From positions 274,503 to 338,502 of the forward strand of contig NZ_QJSX01000004.1 in NCBI RefSeq assembly GCF_003217515.1: a stretch of 64,000 bases of DNA. Reading direction: 5' to 3'. The stretch is from Deinococcus yavapaiensis KR-236. Its GTDB lineage: Bacteria > Deinococcota > Deinococci > Deinococcales > Deinococcaceae. Position numbers and translations under genes: made by a program. Numbering within the stretch: the first letter of the stretch is position 1; the number at the start of each line of letters is the position of its first letter. Shown piece by piece: positions 42,570 through 51,198 of the stretch. The notes beneath the pieces were generated by a model, which saw nothing but the letters and a program-made list of their open reading frames with translations, had not been told where the DNA came from and did no database searches.

Positions 42570-43640
42570 CTATGAAGACTCGCTCACGAAGGCGCCCGCG
42601 CCGAAGCCGAGGGCGCGCAACAAGGCGTCGAACGCCCTCGGCGGCAGGTGGCCGCCCGACGCCGCGTCGTGCCCGTGCCCGAACGTGCCGTTGAACTCGC
42701 CGAGGTCCACGGCTTGAAACACTTCGGGCAAGTTCAAGTCCTTCCTCGCCGTGCGGGCGCTGAACGCCACCATGCCCGGCGCGTACCCCGTGTTCGCCGC
42801 GATCACCGCGTGCTGCGGCAAGCGGCCCCGCCACTGCTGCGCGATCAAGGGATGAAGTTGCGCCGCCGAGCGCAGCTTCACGAGGGCGAACGGGCGCGTC
42901 GCGCTGAAGATCGGCGCGGCCTTGCGAGCGACGGCAAGCTCCGCGTTCACCTCCTGGCGGTACGCGTGCAGCACGTCGTCGTCGGCCACCGCCCTCGGCG
43001 AATCCGCCGTCATGAGCAGGCGCAAGGGACGCTCGACGTCGAACGCGCTCGAGCGGCGCGCGGCATTCACGAGGGCGACCGCTTCCTTCAACCACTTCGC
43101 CGTGTACGCCTTCTTCACGCTCGCGAGACGCTCCCAAGGCGCCTTCTCCCCGAGGTCCCCGACCACCCCGACCGCCGCGATCCAAGCGAGGTCGTCGACG
43201 TCCGCGAGGGGCGCGAGCAATTCGAAGGCCAGCCACGCGCTCGTCGGAATCGGATCGAGGTCGTACCCGGAGATCACGACCGAACGCCCACCGGGAAAGC
43301 CGTCCGGTCGGTGATGATCCACGAACAAGGTCGGTACGTCCGTGAGGGGCCACCGCGCGTTGACGCCGAGATCCGTCACGATCAGGGCGCTCGGCGAACG
43401 CGCCAGCAGACGTTCGCCCGCCGAATCCGAAAAAGCGCTTTCTCCTCGCCCGCTCGGCACGACCTCGACGTTCTCGAAGCCCAACCGCTTCAGTCCCCGC
43501 CCGAACACGGCGCCCGCCGAGAGACCGTCCGCGTCGAAGTGGCAGAAGACGAGCAGGCGGGCGCGGCGGTCAAGCGAGTCGAGAAAGCTTCTCGTCGCTG
43601 ATCGAAGCGACGGGAGGGCGGCGGACAGGGGAACGGCCAT
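42570..43640 (-). CDS. DHH-family phosphoesterase
   Basis: The 356-residue protein belongs to the DHH/DHHA1 family. It has CHFDADGLSAG (H34, D36, D38), the signature FVDHHRPDG (D108-H110) and a C-terminal GTFGHGHDAASGGHL matching the GGGH motif of DHHA1. Members include nanoRNases, cyclic-di-AMP phosphodiesterases and RecJ-like nucleases. The small size and DHHA1 tail favour a nanoRNase/RecJ-like exonuclease; the substrate is uncertain. The ATG is at 43640, 66 nt after the pheA stop on the same strand. Confidence 0.85.
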   Translation of the reverse strand: MAVPLSAALPSLRSATRSFLDSLDRRARLLVFCHFDADGLSAGAVFGRGLKRLGFENVEVVPSGRGESAFSDSAGERLLARSPSALIVTDLGVNARWPLTDVPTLFVDHHRPDGFPGGRSVVISGYDLDPIPTSAWLAFELLAPLADVDDLAWIAAVGVVGDLGEKAPWERLASVKKAYTAKWLKEAVALVNAARRSSAFDVERPLRLLMTADSPRAVADDDVLHAYRQEVNAELAVARKAAPIFSATRPFALVKLRSAAQLHPLIAQQWRGRLPQHAVIAANTGYAPGMVAFSARTARKDLNLPEVFQAVDLGEFNGTFGHGHDAASGGHLPPRAFDALLRALGFGAGAFVSESS

Positions 43641-43706
43641 GAGGCATGGTCGCTTAAGGCACGGACCTCGAGGTGAGGTGAAGGGAAAGTCCGCCCCGGA
43701 CGTCCT

Positions 43707-44555
43707 TTACTCCACCACGCCGACTGCCATCGGGTACGACCCGATCACCTTCACGAAACTCGCCTTGCGCAGCACGCCGACGAGCGACGCGGCGATGGCG
43801 GGATCGCGAGCGTCTCCCTCGAAATCCACGTAGATGAGGTAACTCCACGCCCGATCGCGCCGGGGCCTCGACTCGATCTTCGTCATGTTCAACCCGCGCA
43901 ACTCGGCGAGGGTCTCGACGAGGAAGCCCGGCGTGTGCCGCACCGCGAACACGAGCGACGTCTTGTGCGGCACGTTCTCGCGCGGCGGTTCGTTGCGCGA
44001 CAAGACGAGGAAGCGCGTGAAGTTGTACGGTTCGTCCTCGATGCCTTCGGCGAGGACGCTCAAGCCGTAAAGTTCGCCCGCGCGCGACGAAGCGATGGCC
44101 GCTTCGTCGCGCGCGCCCGACTCGGCGAGTTCACGCGCGGCGCCCGCCGTGTCGTACGCCGCGACGGGTTGCAGGTGGTGACGAGCGAGAAATCCGTCGC
44201 ACTGCGCGAGGGCTTGCGGGTGAGAGCGAACGCGCCGCACGTCCTCAAGGTTCACGCCGGGCAGCGCGAGGAGGTTGTGCCGAACGCGCACGATGATTTC
44301 CCGTACGACGTGCAAGTCGGTTTCCAGCAGCAAGTCGACGTTTTGGTGAACGCTTCCGGCGAGGCTGTTCTCGACGGGAACGACGCCGATCTCGGCGTGT
44401 CCGGCGGTGACGGCGGCGAACACCTCGTGAAAGGTGTCGAAGCCGCGCGGCACCGCGCCCTCGATGCACGCGAGGGCGGCCTTTTCGCCGTACGCGCCCG
44501 ACACGCCTTGAAACGCGACCGTCTTGGTGCCGACCGAACTGGAATGCTGCGTCAT
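43707..44555 (-). CDS. pheA: Prephenate dehydratase
   Basis: The 282-residue product converts prephenate to phenylpyruvate in phenylalanine biosynthesis. It has an N-terminal periplasmic-binding-like catalytic domain (VAFQGVSGAYGEKAAL; VVPVENSLAGSVHQNVDLL) with the TRF motif at 180-182. A C-terminal ACT domain (about 197-275, including ESRPRRDRAWSYLIYVDF) binds phenylalanine for feedback inhibition. No chorismate mutase domain is fused. The ATG follows a TAGACT -10 at 8 nt. It is divergent from an amidase gene. Confidence 0.95.
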   Translation of the reverse strand: MTQHSSSVGTKTVAFQGVSGAYGEKAALACIEGAVPRGFDTFHEVFAAVTAGHAEIGVVPVENSLAGSVHQNVDLLLETDLHVVREIIVRVRHNLLALPGVNLEDVRRVRSHPQALAQCDGFLARHHLQPVAAYDTAGAARELAESGARDEAAIASSRAGELYGLSVLAEGIEDEPYNFTRFLVLSRNEPPRENVPHKTSLVFAVRHTPGFLVETLAELRGLNMTKIESRPRRDRAWSYLIYVDFEGDARDPAIAASLVGVLRKASFVKVIGSYPMAVGVVE

Positions 44556-44563
44556 CGCGGGGC

Positions 44564-44569
44564 AGTCTA
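44564..44569 (-). promoter_or_regulatory. -10 element of pheA
   Basis: TAGACT ends 8 nt before the ATG at 44555. Confidence 0.5.
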
Positions 44570-44628
44570 CGAGGCGGCGGGCGGGCGGCGCAAGGAAGCG
44601 GGCTAGACTCCCGCGCGGGCGGGGGCTC

Positions 44629-44634
44629 TATGCT
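44629..44634 (+). promoter_or_regulatory. -10 element of the amidase gene
   Basis: TATGCT ends 7 nt before the GTG at 44642. An ATG inside this element is in frame but would overlap the promoter itself. Confidence 0.55.
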
Positions 44635-44641
44635 TTTGCTC

Positions 44642-46027
44642 GTGACGAACATCTTGGATTTGGACGTGACGGCCCTCTTGAGTTCTTTGCAGCGCGGCGA
44701 GGTGAGCGCCGTGGACGTGACGAGCGCGTACCTGGCGCGAATCGAGCAAGTCAATCCGCAGGTGAACGCCGTGCTGGAAGTGAATCCGGAGGCGCTGGAC
44801 GTCGCGGCGCGGTTGGACGCGAGCGGCGAGCGGGGATCTCTCTTCGGCGTGCCGGTGCTTTTGAAAGACAACATCGACACGGCGGACGAGCTTCACACGT
44901 CGGCGGGCGCGTGGAACTTGCGCGAGCACCGCGCGAAGCGGGACGCGCCGCTCGTCGCGGCCCTTCGCGCGGCAGGCGCGGTGATTCTCGGCAAGGCGAA
45001 CATGACCGAGTGGGCGAACTTCATGACCTTCGGCATGCCGAACGGCTTCTCGTCACGCGGCGGGAAGGTTCGCAATCCGTGGGGAGACGACTTCGACGTG
45101 GGCGGATCCTCGTCGGGCAGTGGCGCGGCGGTCGCGGCGCGCCTCGCGCCGATCGCGATCGGGACGGAGACGAGCGGGTCGATTCTGTCGCCGGGCAGCA
45201 GCAACGGCGTGCTGGGCGTCAAGCCGACCGTGGGACGCGTGTCGCGTTCGGGCATCATCCCGATCAGCGCGACCCAGGACACGGCGGGCCCCCTCGCGCG
45301 GTCGGTGCGCGACGCGGCCTTGCTGCTGAGCGTGATTTCAGGCAGTGACGAGCAGGACGCGGCGACGAGGGGCGCGCCGACGTTCGACGCGGCCCTGTCC
45401 GACGGCGCGTTGCGAGGCGCGCGGCTCGGCGTGGGGCGCAAAGTCTTCGAGTCGCTCGGCGACGAGCAGAAAGCCGACGTGGAAGCGGCGCTCGACTTGC
45501 TGCGAAGCGCGGGCGCGGAGGTGATCGATCCGTGCGACCTCGACACGCTGGGCGGCTTGTCGTTCGGCGGCGAGGAGGTGCTGGTGTACGACTTCAAGCG
45601 CGACTTGAACGCGTACTTGCGGACGGTGGAACGCGGCCCGACGTCGCTACGCGAGGTGATCGCGCAAAACGAGGCCCACCCGGAGCACACGCCGTACGGG
45701 CAGTTGCTGCTGCTCGCGGCGGAGGCGACGAGCGGAACGCTTTCGGAAGCGTCGTACCACGCCGCGCGGGCGCGGGACGTGCGCCTCGCGAAGGAAGGGT
45801 TCGACGCGATGATGGACCGCCATCGCTTGGACGCTTGGCTCACACCGGGCGCGCGGGCGGCGCACGTCGGGGCGAAGGCGCGCTACCCGAGCGTTACCGT
45901 GCCGATTTCACGCGGCGCGAAACCGATCGGCCTCACCTTCACGGGCCGCGCGTGGTCGGAAACGCGTCTGATGTCGCTCGCGGCGGCCCTCGAGGTTGCC
46001 CGCGGCGATTGGCGATTCGCTCTTTAA
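44642..46027 (+). CDS. Amidase signature family enzyme
   Basis: The 461-residue protein contains the amidase-signature Ser-cisSer-Lys triad. The lysine is in VPVLLKDNIDT (about K75), the cis-serine in GGSSSGSGAAVAA and the nucleophile in IGTETSGSILSPGS. It is not GatA, since no gatC or gatB is near and the C-terminal part differs. It may hydrolyse small amides or peptide amides. The GTG at 44642 follows a -10 element; an ATG at 44630 is in frame. Its stop overlaps the convergent secreted-protein stop by 4 bp. Confidence 0.88.
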   Translation: MTNILDLDVTALLSSLQRGEVSAVDVTSAYLARIEQVNPQVNAVLEVNPEALDVAARLDASGERGSLFGVPVLLKDNIDTADELHTSAGAWNLREHRAKRDAPLVAALRAAGAVILGKANMTEWANFMTFGMPNGFSSRGGKVRNPWGDDFDVGGSSSGSGAAVAARLAPIAIGTETSGSILSPGSSNGVLGVKPTVGRVSRSGIIPISATQDTAGPLARSVRDAALLLSVISGSDEQDAATRGAPTFDAALSDGALRGARLGVGRKVFESLGDEQKADVEAALDLLRSAGAEVIDPCDLDTLGGLSFGGEEVLVYDFKRDLNAYLRTVERGPTSLREVIAQNEAHPEHTPYGQLLLLAAEATSGTLSEASYHAARARDVRLAKEGFDAMMDRHRLDAWLTPGARAAHVGAKARYPSVTVPISRGAKPIGLTFTGRAWSETRLMSLAAALEVARGDWRFAL

Positions 46028-46737
46028 GGCTTCTTGACGGAAGCGCGCTTCATGGGCGCGACGTGCGCCGAATCGGGACCGTCGTACTGAAAGGTCAGGC
46101 GGTTGCTTCCCGACACCGTCCGAACATCGCTCGCGTTCCAGCGCGCGAGCGTCGTTCCTCCGTTCGTGAGCCGCAATTCGCCGCTCGGCAAGCTCTCACC
46201 GAAATCTTTGCTCCAAGCGATCTCCAAGATGTTTTTGCCGCGCCGCAGATACGAGGCGACGTCACGGCGCTCGATGCTGGCGACGTCGCCGAGCGGTTTG
46301 CCGTTGATGGTGACGCGGGCGATGCCTTTTTGCATGAACGCGCGCAGCAACACGCCGCCGGGCGGCTTGTCGTCTCGCACGACGGCCAAGTTGACCGCGC
46401 CCGTCTTGGGCTTCAGGACGCCGTCCACGCGGTAACGCAGCAGGACTTGCGCGTTTTTGCCGTCGATTCGGGCGATGACGACTTCGGCGGGTGCGTGCAG
46501 GGACGTCCAGCCGAGCCGCACGAAGTTCTCGCCCGACGCCATCAACGACGTGACGGTGCGAGTGCGGGTGGTCGCGCCTTGAAAGCGCAAGAGGGTCGAG
46601 CCGACGACGACGCGTACTTCCGCGCCGCCCGGAGTCACGGTGAGAACGTAACGAGGCGACTGAACCGCCGTGGCGGCGCAGCTCAGAAAACACAACAGCA
46701 GCGGCAGAACGCGGTTCAAGTTGATCCACTTCAACAT
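46024..46737 (-). CDS. Secreted hypothetical protein
   Basis: The 237-residue product has a signal peptide (VLPLLLCFLSCAATA, with a cysteine that could be lipidated) and a beta-rich body with no recognised family. Repeated strand motifs such as TSLMASGENFVRLGW and VASYLRRGKNILEIAW suggest two similar beta modules. The ATG at 46737 may be leaderless (CATCGT about 8 nt upstream). Three 11-bp-spaced AT-rich repeats lie just upstream. The stop overlaps the amidase stop by 4 bp. Confidence 0.65.
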   Translation of the reverse strand: MLKWINLNRVLPLLLCFLSCAATAVQSPRYVLTVTPGGAEVRVVVGSTLLRFQGATTRTRTVTSLMASGENFVRLGWTSLHAPAEVVIARIDGKNAQVLLRYRVDGVLKPKTGAVNLAVVRDDKPPGGVLLRAFMQKGIARVTINGKPLGDVASIERRDVASYLRRGKNILEIAWSKDFGESLPSGELRLTNGGTTLARWNASDVRTVSGSNRLTFQYDGPDSAHVAPMKRASVKKP

Positions 46738-46761
46738 GCACCTGCACGATGAGAAAAGAAT

Positions 46762-46789
46762 TTCAAGATTACTTCAAGATTTCTTAAGA
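46762..46789 (-). promoter_or_regulatory. 11-bp-periodic direct repeats upstream of the secreted protein
   Basis: On the plus strand the units TTCAAGATTAC (46762-46772), TTCAAGATTTC (46773-46783) and a partial TTAAGA follow each other with one-helical-turn spacing. The array ends about 25 bp before the minus-strand ATG, where a -35 would be. A PhoB/OmpR-type operator is the likeliest reading. Confidence 0.5.
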
Positions 46790-46843
46790 GGAGCGGCAAA
46801 GCGGGCGCGAGCCCAGCGTACACACCCTCACGGGCGCGTTCGC

Positions 46844-46849
46844 TAGGCT
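46844..46849 (+). promoter_or_regulatory. -10 element of uvsE
   Basis: TAGGCT ends 6 nt before the ATG at 46856. Confidence 0.55.
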
Positions 46850-46855
46850 GCCGAC

Positions 46856-47842
46856 ATGAACGACGCGCCCCCCGCGCGCGCCGACGTTCCCGTCTTCGGT
46901 CTCGTGTGCGTGACCGCGTCGGACGCCGTGCGCTTCAAGACCGTCACCCGCACCAACTACCTCAAGCTCGACGAGGCGGCGCGGTACGAGAAACTCGACT
47001 TCCTGTACCGCGAGAACACGCGGCGTCTGCTGGGCGCGTTGGAGTTCTGCAACGCGCGCGGGATTCGCCTGTACCGCATGACGTCGCAACTCTTTCCAAT
47101 GAGCGACCTCGAAGACGGCATCGGCGCGCGGGTGCTGGCCGAACTGGCGCCCGAACTGCCCGAAGTGGGACGGCGCGCCGCCGCCTACGGCATTCGCGTC
47201 GTCGTGCATCCCGACCAGTTCGTGGTGCTCAGCAGCGACTCGGAGACGGTGTACGAGAACTCCGTCCTGATCTTGGCGCAGCACGCCCGCAACCTCGACT
47301 TGATGGAGCTGCCGCGCAGTCCGTGGAGCATGCTGCTGCTCCACGGCGGAAAGGGCGGACGCGGCGAGGTGCTCGCGCGCCGAATCGCCACCTTGCCGCC
47401 TGAAATTCGCTCGCGCCTCGCGCTGGAGAACGACGAGCACGCCTACGGAGCGCAGGCGATCCTCGACGTGTGCCGAGCGGCGAGCGTTCCGATGGTGTTC
47501 GACGCGCATCACCACGTCATCAAGGAGAAGCTGCTGAACTACGAAGACGAGAGCGTGGAGCGCTTCACCCGCGCCGCGCGGGACACGTGGCCGAACCCCG
47601 ACGATCAACTCGTGCATCTGTCCAACGGCAAGGAAGGCATCCTCGATCGTCGTCACTCGGACCTCATCGACACCTTCCCGACCGCCTTCTTGAAGGTGAA
47701 GTGGGTGGAAATCGAGGCGAAAGGCAAAGAGGACGCCATCGCCGATTTGCAAGCACGTTTCGCCGATCCGCACGCGCCGATTCTGACGGTGCGCCGCGTC
47801 CCGCCCCCCGAAGCCGCTTACCCGGACAAGGAAGAGGTGTAG
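46856..47842 (+). CDS. uvsE: UV damage endonuclease UvsE (UVDE)
   Basis: The 328-residue protein matches UV damage endonucleases, TIM-barrel enzymes that nick DNA 5' to cyclobutane dimers and 6-4 photoproducts. It has the conserved KLDFLYRENTRRLLGALEFC, IRLYRMTSQLFPMSDL, VVVHPDQFVVLSS, LALENDEHAYGA and FDAHHHVIKEKL blocks, which carry the metal-binding His, Glu and Asp residues. Deinococcus species use this alternative excision pathway beside UvrABC. The ATG follows a TAGGCT -10. The 3' end overlaps the convergent Nif3-like gene by 25 bp. Confidence 0.93.
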   Translation: MNDAPPARADVPVFGLVCVTASDAVRFKTVTRTNYLKLDEAARYEKLDFLYRENTRRLLGALEFCNARGIRLYRMTSQLFPMSDLEDGIGARVLAELAPELPEVGRRAAAYGIRVVVHPDQFVVLSSDSETVYENSVLILAQHARNLDLMELPRSPWSMLLLHGGKGGRGEVLARRIATLPPEIRSRLALENDEHAYGAQAILDVCRAASVPMVFDAHHHVIKEKLLNYEDESVERFTRAARDTWPNPDDQLVHLSNGKEGILDRRHSDLIDTFPTAFLKVKWVEIEAKGKEDAIADLQARFADPHAPILTVRRVPPPEAAYPDKEEV

Positions 47843-48501
47843 ACGACCGTTCGCAGGTCCGCGAACGCTTGCTCCAGTTCCCGGCCGAGCTGCCGCAAGC
47901 CCCACTCCTCGCTGCGGCGGTGCCCGAGCGCCACGATCCCCATCCCGACTTCCTTCGCGTGCCGCGCGCCGAGAACGCGCCCTTGCCCCGTCACGAGAGC
48001 GTCCACGCCCTGATCGTGCAGCGCCCTGACGAGTTCGGGCCGAAAGGCGTTCACGAGCGCCACGCGCCGAAGGGGGTCGCGGGCGGGCGCGGCGACGTCC
48101 TCGAAGGCTCCGAATTCCCCGAGGAGCGCCGTGAGAAACGCGCTCCAAGTCCGCTGGGGAGGCGAGGCGATCACCCCGAAGCGCCGCCTGTCCATGTCGA
48201 ACGGCCGCACGTCACGCCACTCGAGCCGCTCGATCAGCGGTTCGTTCTCCCCTGTCGTGAGCTTCTCGTCGAAGCCGTGGTGAGACGTCAGAATCGCCCG
48301 TCGGGCGAACGCCGATCCCGCTCGGAACGGGCGGTGCAGAAACACGGCGTCCATGTTCGCCTCCTCGGGTACGTCCATCGGTTCGAGAGCGAGGGCCAAG
48401 ACGCCCACGGTGTCCGTGTCGCCCTTTCGGTACAGTGTCGGTAGGTCGTCACGTCCCAAGCGGACTTCCAGCCACGCCGCCAACTCATGCACGCTCGTCA
48501 T
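47818..48501 (-). CDS. Nif3-like dinuclear metal centre protein
   Basis: The 227-residue product resembles the Nif3/YbgI family. An N-terminal half contains FLHRPFRAGSAFARRAILTS with a metal-site HH, and a C-terminal half ends with VDALVTGQG, ARHAKEVGMGIVALGHRRSEE and WGLRQLGREL. Members are toroid-forming hydrolase-like proteins related to GTP cyclohydrolase I type 2. The exact role is not known. The ATG at 48501 has a TACCTT -10 five nt upstream. It is shorter than most Nif3 proteins, which lowers certainty. Confidence 0.68.
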   Translation of the reverse strand: MTSVHELAAWLEVRLGRDDLPTLYRKGDTDTVGVLALALEPMDVPEEANMDAVFLHRPFRAGSAFARRAILTSHHGFDEKLTTGENEPLIERLEWRDVRPFDMDRRRFGVIASPPQRTWSAFLTALLGEFGAFEDVAAPARDPLRRVALVNAFRPELVRALHDQGVDALVTGQGRVLGARHAKEVGMGIVALGHRRSEEWGLRQLGRELEQAFADLRTVVYTSSLSG

Positions 48502-48506
48502 GCTTC

Positions 48507-48512
48507 AAGGTA
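48507..48512 (-). promoter_or_regulatory. -10 element of the Nif3-like gene
   Basis: TACCTT ends 5 nt before the ATG at 48501. Confidence 0.45.
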
Positions 48513-48534
48513 GACGCGATCTGCAGCGGCATCC

Positions 48535-48563
48535 TTGACCCTTCCTCCACAGATCGCTAGGAT
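48535..48563 (+). promoter_or_regulatory. tRNA-Val promoter
   Basis: TTGACC and TAGGAT are separated by exactly 17 bp and would start transcription about 8 nt before the mature tRNA. Confidence 0.75.
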
Positions 48564-48577
48564 ATTGAAGCTCGCAC

Positions 48578-48652
48578 GGGCGGTTAGCTCAGCGGTAGAG
48601 CGTTCGCCTTACAAGCGAAGGGTCGGGGGTTCGAATCCCTCACCGCCCACCA
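48578..48652 (+). tRNA. tRNA-Val (anticodon TAC)
   Basis: A full cloverleaf is visible: acceptor stem GGGCGGT/ACCGCCC, D arm GCTC...GAGC, anticodon stem TTCGC/GCGAA with loop CTTACAA (anticodon TAC), T arm GGGGG TTCGAAT CCCTC, discriminator A and an encoded CCA. The TAC anticodon reads valine GTA codons. Confidence 0.96.
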
Positions 48653-48676
48653 CAAAACTTGCGCCGAGCGCGACTT

Positions 48677-48705
48677 TTCCCGCCTTCGAGTTTCGAGGGC
48701 GGGAA
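48677..48705 (+). terminator. Hairpin after tRNA-Val
   Basis: A 13-bp stem with one G-U pair and a 3-nt loop starts 25 nt after the tRNA. The downstream T-run is weak. Confidence 0.5.
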
Positions 48706-48826
48706 TCGTCTTGAGGCTGGGCTGTAGCGAACAGTAGTGCGCGGTCCTTCGTCCGGACGTCCGGGAAATGAGGCGGGCCGTGTTCCCTGCGGAGAACTCG
48801 CCGCGCCCCGCTCGCTTGAGCCCCTT

Positions 48827-48878
48827 TCTACACGCCAACGCGGTGACTTCTCTACACGCCAACGCGGCGTGTAGAGAA
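48827..48878 (+). repeat. Direct repeat plus 13-bp hairpin in the tRNA-lipoprotein gap
   Basis: A 17-bp sequence (48827-48843) is repeated at 48851-48867, 24 bp away start to start. The second copy is folded into a perfect 13-bp hairpin (arms 48848-48860 and 48866-48878, loop AACGC). The combination suggests a protein-binding or recombination site, or a regulatory leader for the lipoprotein gene. Confidence 0.7.
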
Positions 48879-48944
48879 AGTGCAGAGGGGGCGCCGGGCA
48901 CACTGCTCTCGTCGCTCCGGCAAACCGGAGCCAAGGGAGAACAC

Positions 48945-51149
48945 ATGAAGAACTTGCCCCGCAATTTGGCCTTGTCCCTCGGTCTGCTCGCCTTCACCGC
49001 CTGCTCCTCCACGTCCCTGCCCAACCCCACGCCGCCGTCGCCCAACCCCTCCACGCCAGGCACGGACACGCCCAGCACGGGCACGCTGACGCCGATCATC
49101 AAGCCCTCCACCCGGGTGCTCGAAGCGGCCAGCCGCGAGGCGCTGACGCAACTGAAGGTCGTGGCCGCCCCCACCAACGGGCCCCGCGTGGTGGAGTTGC
49201 GCTACAAGACCGTCACGCCGTTCCTGGCCGCGCTGAAGACGGGCGACGTGCTCGTGAGCGAGCCGAGCGCTGCGGCACCCAGCGGGTTCTTGTTGCACGT
49301 CGAGTCCGTCCGCATGGACGGCGCCACGCTCGTCGTCACGGCCCGCGACGCCAAGTTGACCGAGGCGATCGAGCAAGGCGAAGTGAGCATCCAAGAAAGC
49401 CTCAAGCCCGAGCGTCTGCTCAACGTCGAGAACTTGACGAGCGGCGTGAGCCTCTCTACGTCGTCGCTGCGCCCTCAAGACCTGTCCACCGGCAAGAACT
49501 ACAACTACCACCTTTCGCTCGACCACGTGTTCTACGACCAAAACGGTAAGAAGGTCAGCACGAAAGGCCACATCGACTTCAACCTCGACGCCGGCATCAC
49601 CCTCAAGTTGACGTACGACTGGATCATCCCCACCGGGATTTTCTTCCGCGCCGGCGTGGGCGTCTATCAAGATGCGAAGGTGCAAGTGTCCGCACAGGCG
49701 GACGCTCCCATCAACGAAAGCATCGAACTGCAACGCCTGGTGTTCGAGCCGATCATCGTGAGCATCGGACCGGTGCCCTTGGTGTTCGTTCCGACTGTCG
49801 CGCTGTCCTTGGACGTCGACGGGCACATCAAGGGCGACCTCACCTACGAACTTATCGAGAGCGTCGGCGCGGGCGCGGCCGTACAGTTCGACGGTGAATT
49901 CAGCAAGGACTTCAAGGCGCCCGAACTGAAGTTCGAGCAAGGCTTCAAGAAAGTTCAAGCGAACGCCGACCTCAAGGCGGGGCCGAAAGTGAAGGTGGAC
50001 TTCTTGCTGTACGGCTTGGCGGGCGCGACGGCCACCGCGCAGATCTACGGCCACGCGGTCGCCAACTACCCCACGGGCACCCCCCAGTTCGACCTCGACT
50101 TGTGCGCCAAGGTCACGGCGGGCGTGAACGCGCCCATGATCAGCGACGCCCTCTCGTGGAGCACCACTGTTTTCGACAAGTGCGCCGACGTCGTGACGTG
50201 GACGAACAAGCCTCCCGTCATCGAGAAGTTCACCGCCGTGTCCGAGGACTTGTTCGGCGGACCGGACATCACCACCGCGAGCAACGTGAAACTCTGCGCT
50301 GTCGCCAAAGACGAGGACGACGCCAAGGTCGCGTTGAACTTCACCTCCTCGAAGGAATCGCTGCCCGCCGCCGACACCAACGGCTGCACCGTGTACCGCT
50401 TCAAGACGACGGGGCCGCGCACCTTGACGGTGACCGCCACGGACAGCGGCGGCATGACGGCCGTCAGGTCCTTGACCTTGGACGTCAAGGCCGTCGACGA
50501 GCCCGTGCCGACCGTCAGCATCCAGGCGCCCACCGCCGGACAAGTGGTGTACCTCGACGGCGGCGTCGCCACCACCTACCTCAAAGGCACCTCGAGCCTC
50601 GACGACTGCAAGAAAGCGAAATGGACGAGCAGCAACCCGGCCGACGCCTTGTCACCCGACAACTGCGGCGCGCCCATCGTGACGTTCAACTCGCTGGGAA
50701 CGCGCACCTTGACGCTCACGGCGACGAACGGCCAAGGTGAAAGCGGCAAGGCGAGCGTGACGGTCAACGTGCAAGCCAAGCCCGCGAGCAATCTGGCGGC
50801 GACCGCGTCCATCACGAAGCCGGCCACGACCAACGGTCAAGTCCCGGCGTTCCACGGGGACACGACCTTCACCGTCGAAGCGCTGCTCGGCGATCCGGAA
50901 AACGACAACGTGACGTACAAGCTCACGCTGTTCCGCACCTCCACGCCCGGCGACGCGAAGGTCATCGCGCAAGGCACCGCCACCGGCACGAAAAACGGCT
51001 TCTCGGTGGCCAAGGCCATCAAGGTGGACACGTTCTTCGGCCAATGCAGCTCCGGCGAATTCACCTTGCGCTTGGAAGCCTCGGACAATCACCAAGCCTC
51101 GCCCACCGTCAAGACGCAGGCGCTGAAAGTGGTGCAGTGCCCGCAGTAA
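48945..51149 (+). CDS. Large secreted lipoprotein of unknown function
   Basis: The 734-residue product has a lipoprotein signal (SLGLLAFTACSST, lipidated Cys20) and a Pro/Thr/Ser-rich linker (residues 24-55). A beta-rich middle includes KNYNYHLSLDHVFYD and many extended strands. The C-terminal 280 residues contain repeated immunoglobulin/PKD-like beta modules (SIQAPTAGQVVYLDGG; TRTLTLTATNGQGESG). Several cysteines may form disulfides. It is likely a surface protein. The ATG at 48945 is preceded by AAGGGAGA; the upstream open frame to 48768 covers the hairpin and is not coding. Confidence 0.72.
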   Translation: MKNLPRNLALSLGLLAFTACSSTSLPNPTPPSPNPSTPGTDTPSTGTLTPIIKPSTRVLEAASREALTQLKVVAAPTNGPRVVELRYKTVTPFLAALKTGDVLVSEPSAAAPSGFLLHVESVRMDGATLVVTARDAKLTEAIEQGEVSIQESLKPERLLNVENLTSGVSLSTSSLRPQDLSTGKNYNYHLSLDHVFYDQNGKKVSTKGHIDFNLDAGITLKLTYDWIIPTGIFFRAGVGVYQDAKVQVSAQADAPINESIELQRLVFEPIIVSIGPVPLVFVPTVALSLDVDGHIKGDLTYELIESVGAGAAVQFDGEFSKDFKAPELKFEQGFKKVQANADLKAGPKVKVDFLLYGLAGATATAQIYGHAVANYPTGTPQFDLDLCAKVTAGVNAPMISDALSWSTTVFDKCADVVTWTNKPPVIEKFTAVSEDLFGGPDITTASNVKLCAVAKDEDDAKVALNFTSSKESLPAADTNGCTVYRFKTTGPRTLTVTATDSGGMTAVRSLTLDVKAVDEPVPTVSIQAPTAGQVVYLDGGVATTYLKGTSSLDDCKKAKWTSSNPADALSPDNCGAPIVTFNSLGTRTLTLTATNGQGESGKASVTVNVQAKPASNLAATASITKPATTNGQVPAFHGDTTFTVEALLGDPENDNVTYKLTLFRTSTPGDAKVIAQGTATGTKNGFSVAKAIKVDTFFGQCSSGEFTLRLEASDNHQASPTVKTQALKVVQCPQ

Positions 51150-51157
51150 GGCGTTGA

Positions 51158-51192
51158 CGCGAGGAGGGCCGAGTGACACGGCCCTCCTCGCG
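51158..51192 (+). terminator. Terminator after the lipoprotein gene
   Basis: A perfect 13-bp stem with a 9-nt loop starts 8 nt after the stop. Confidence 0.65.
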
Positions 51193-51198
51193 CTGCTC

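Noticed and set aside
48768..48944. N-terminal extension of the large lipoprotein
   Set aside because: It runs through the repeat/hairpin region, while a proper lipoprotein signal starts at the ATG at 48945 with GGGAGA upstream.
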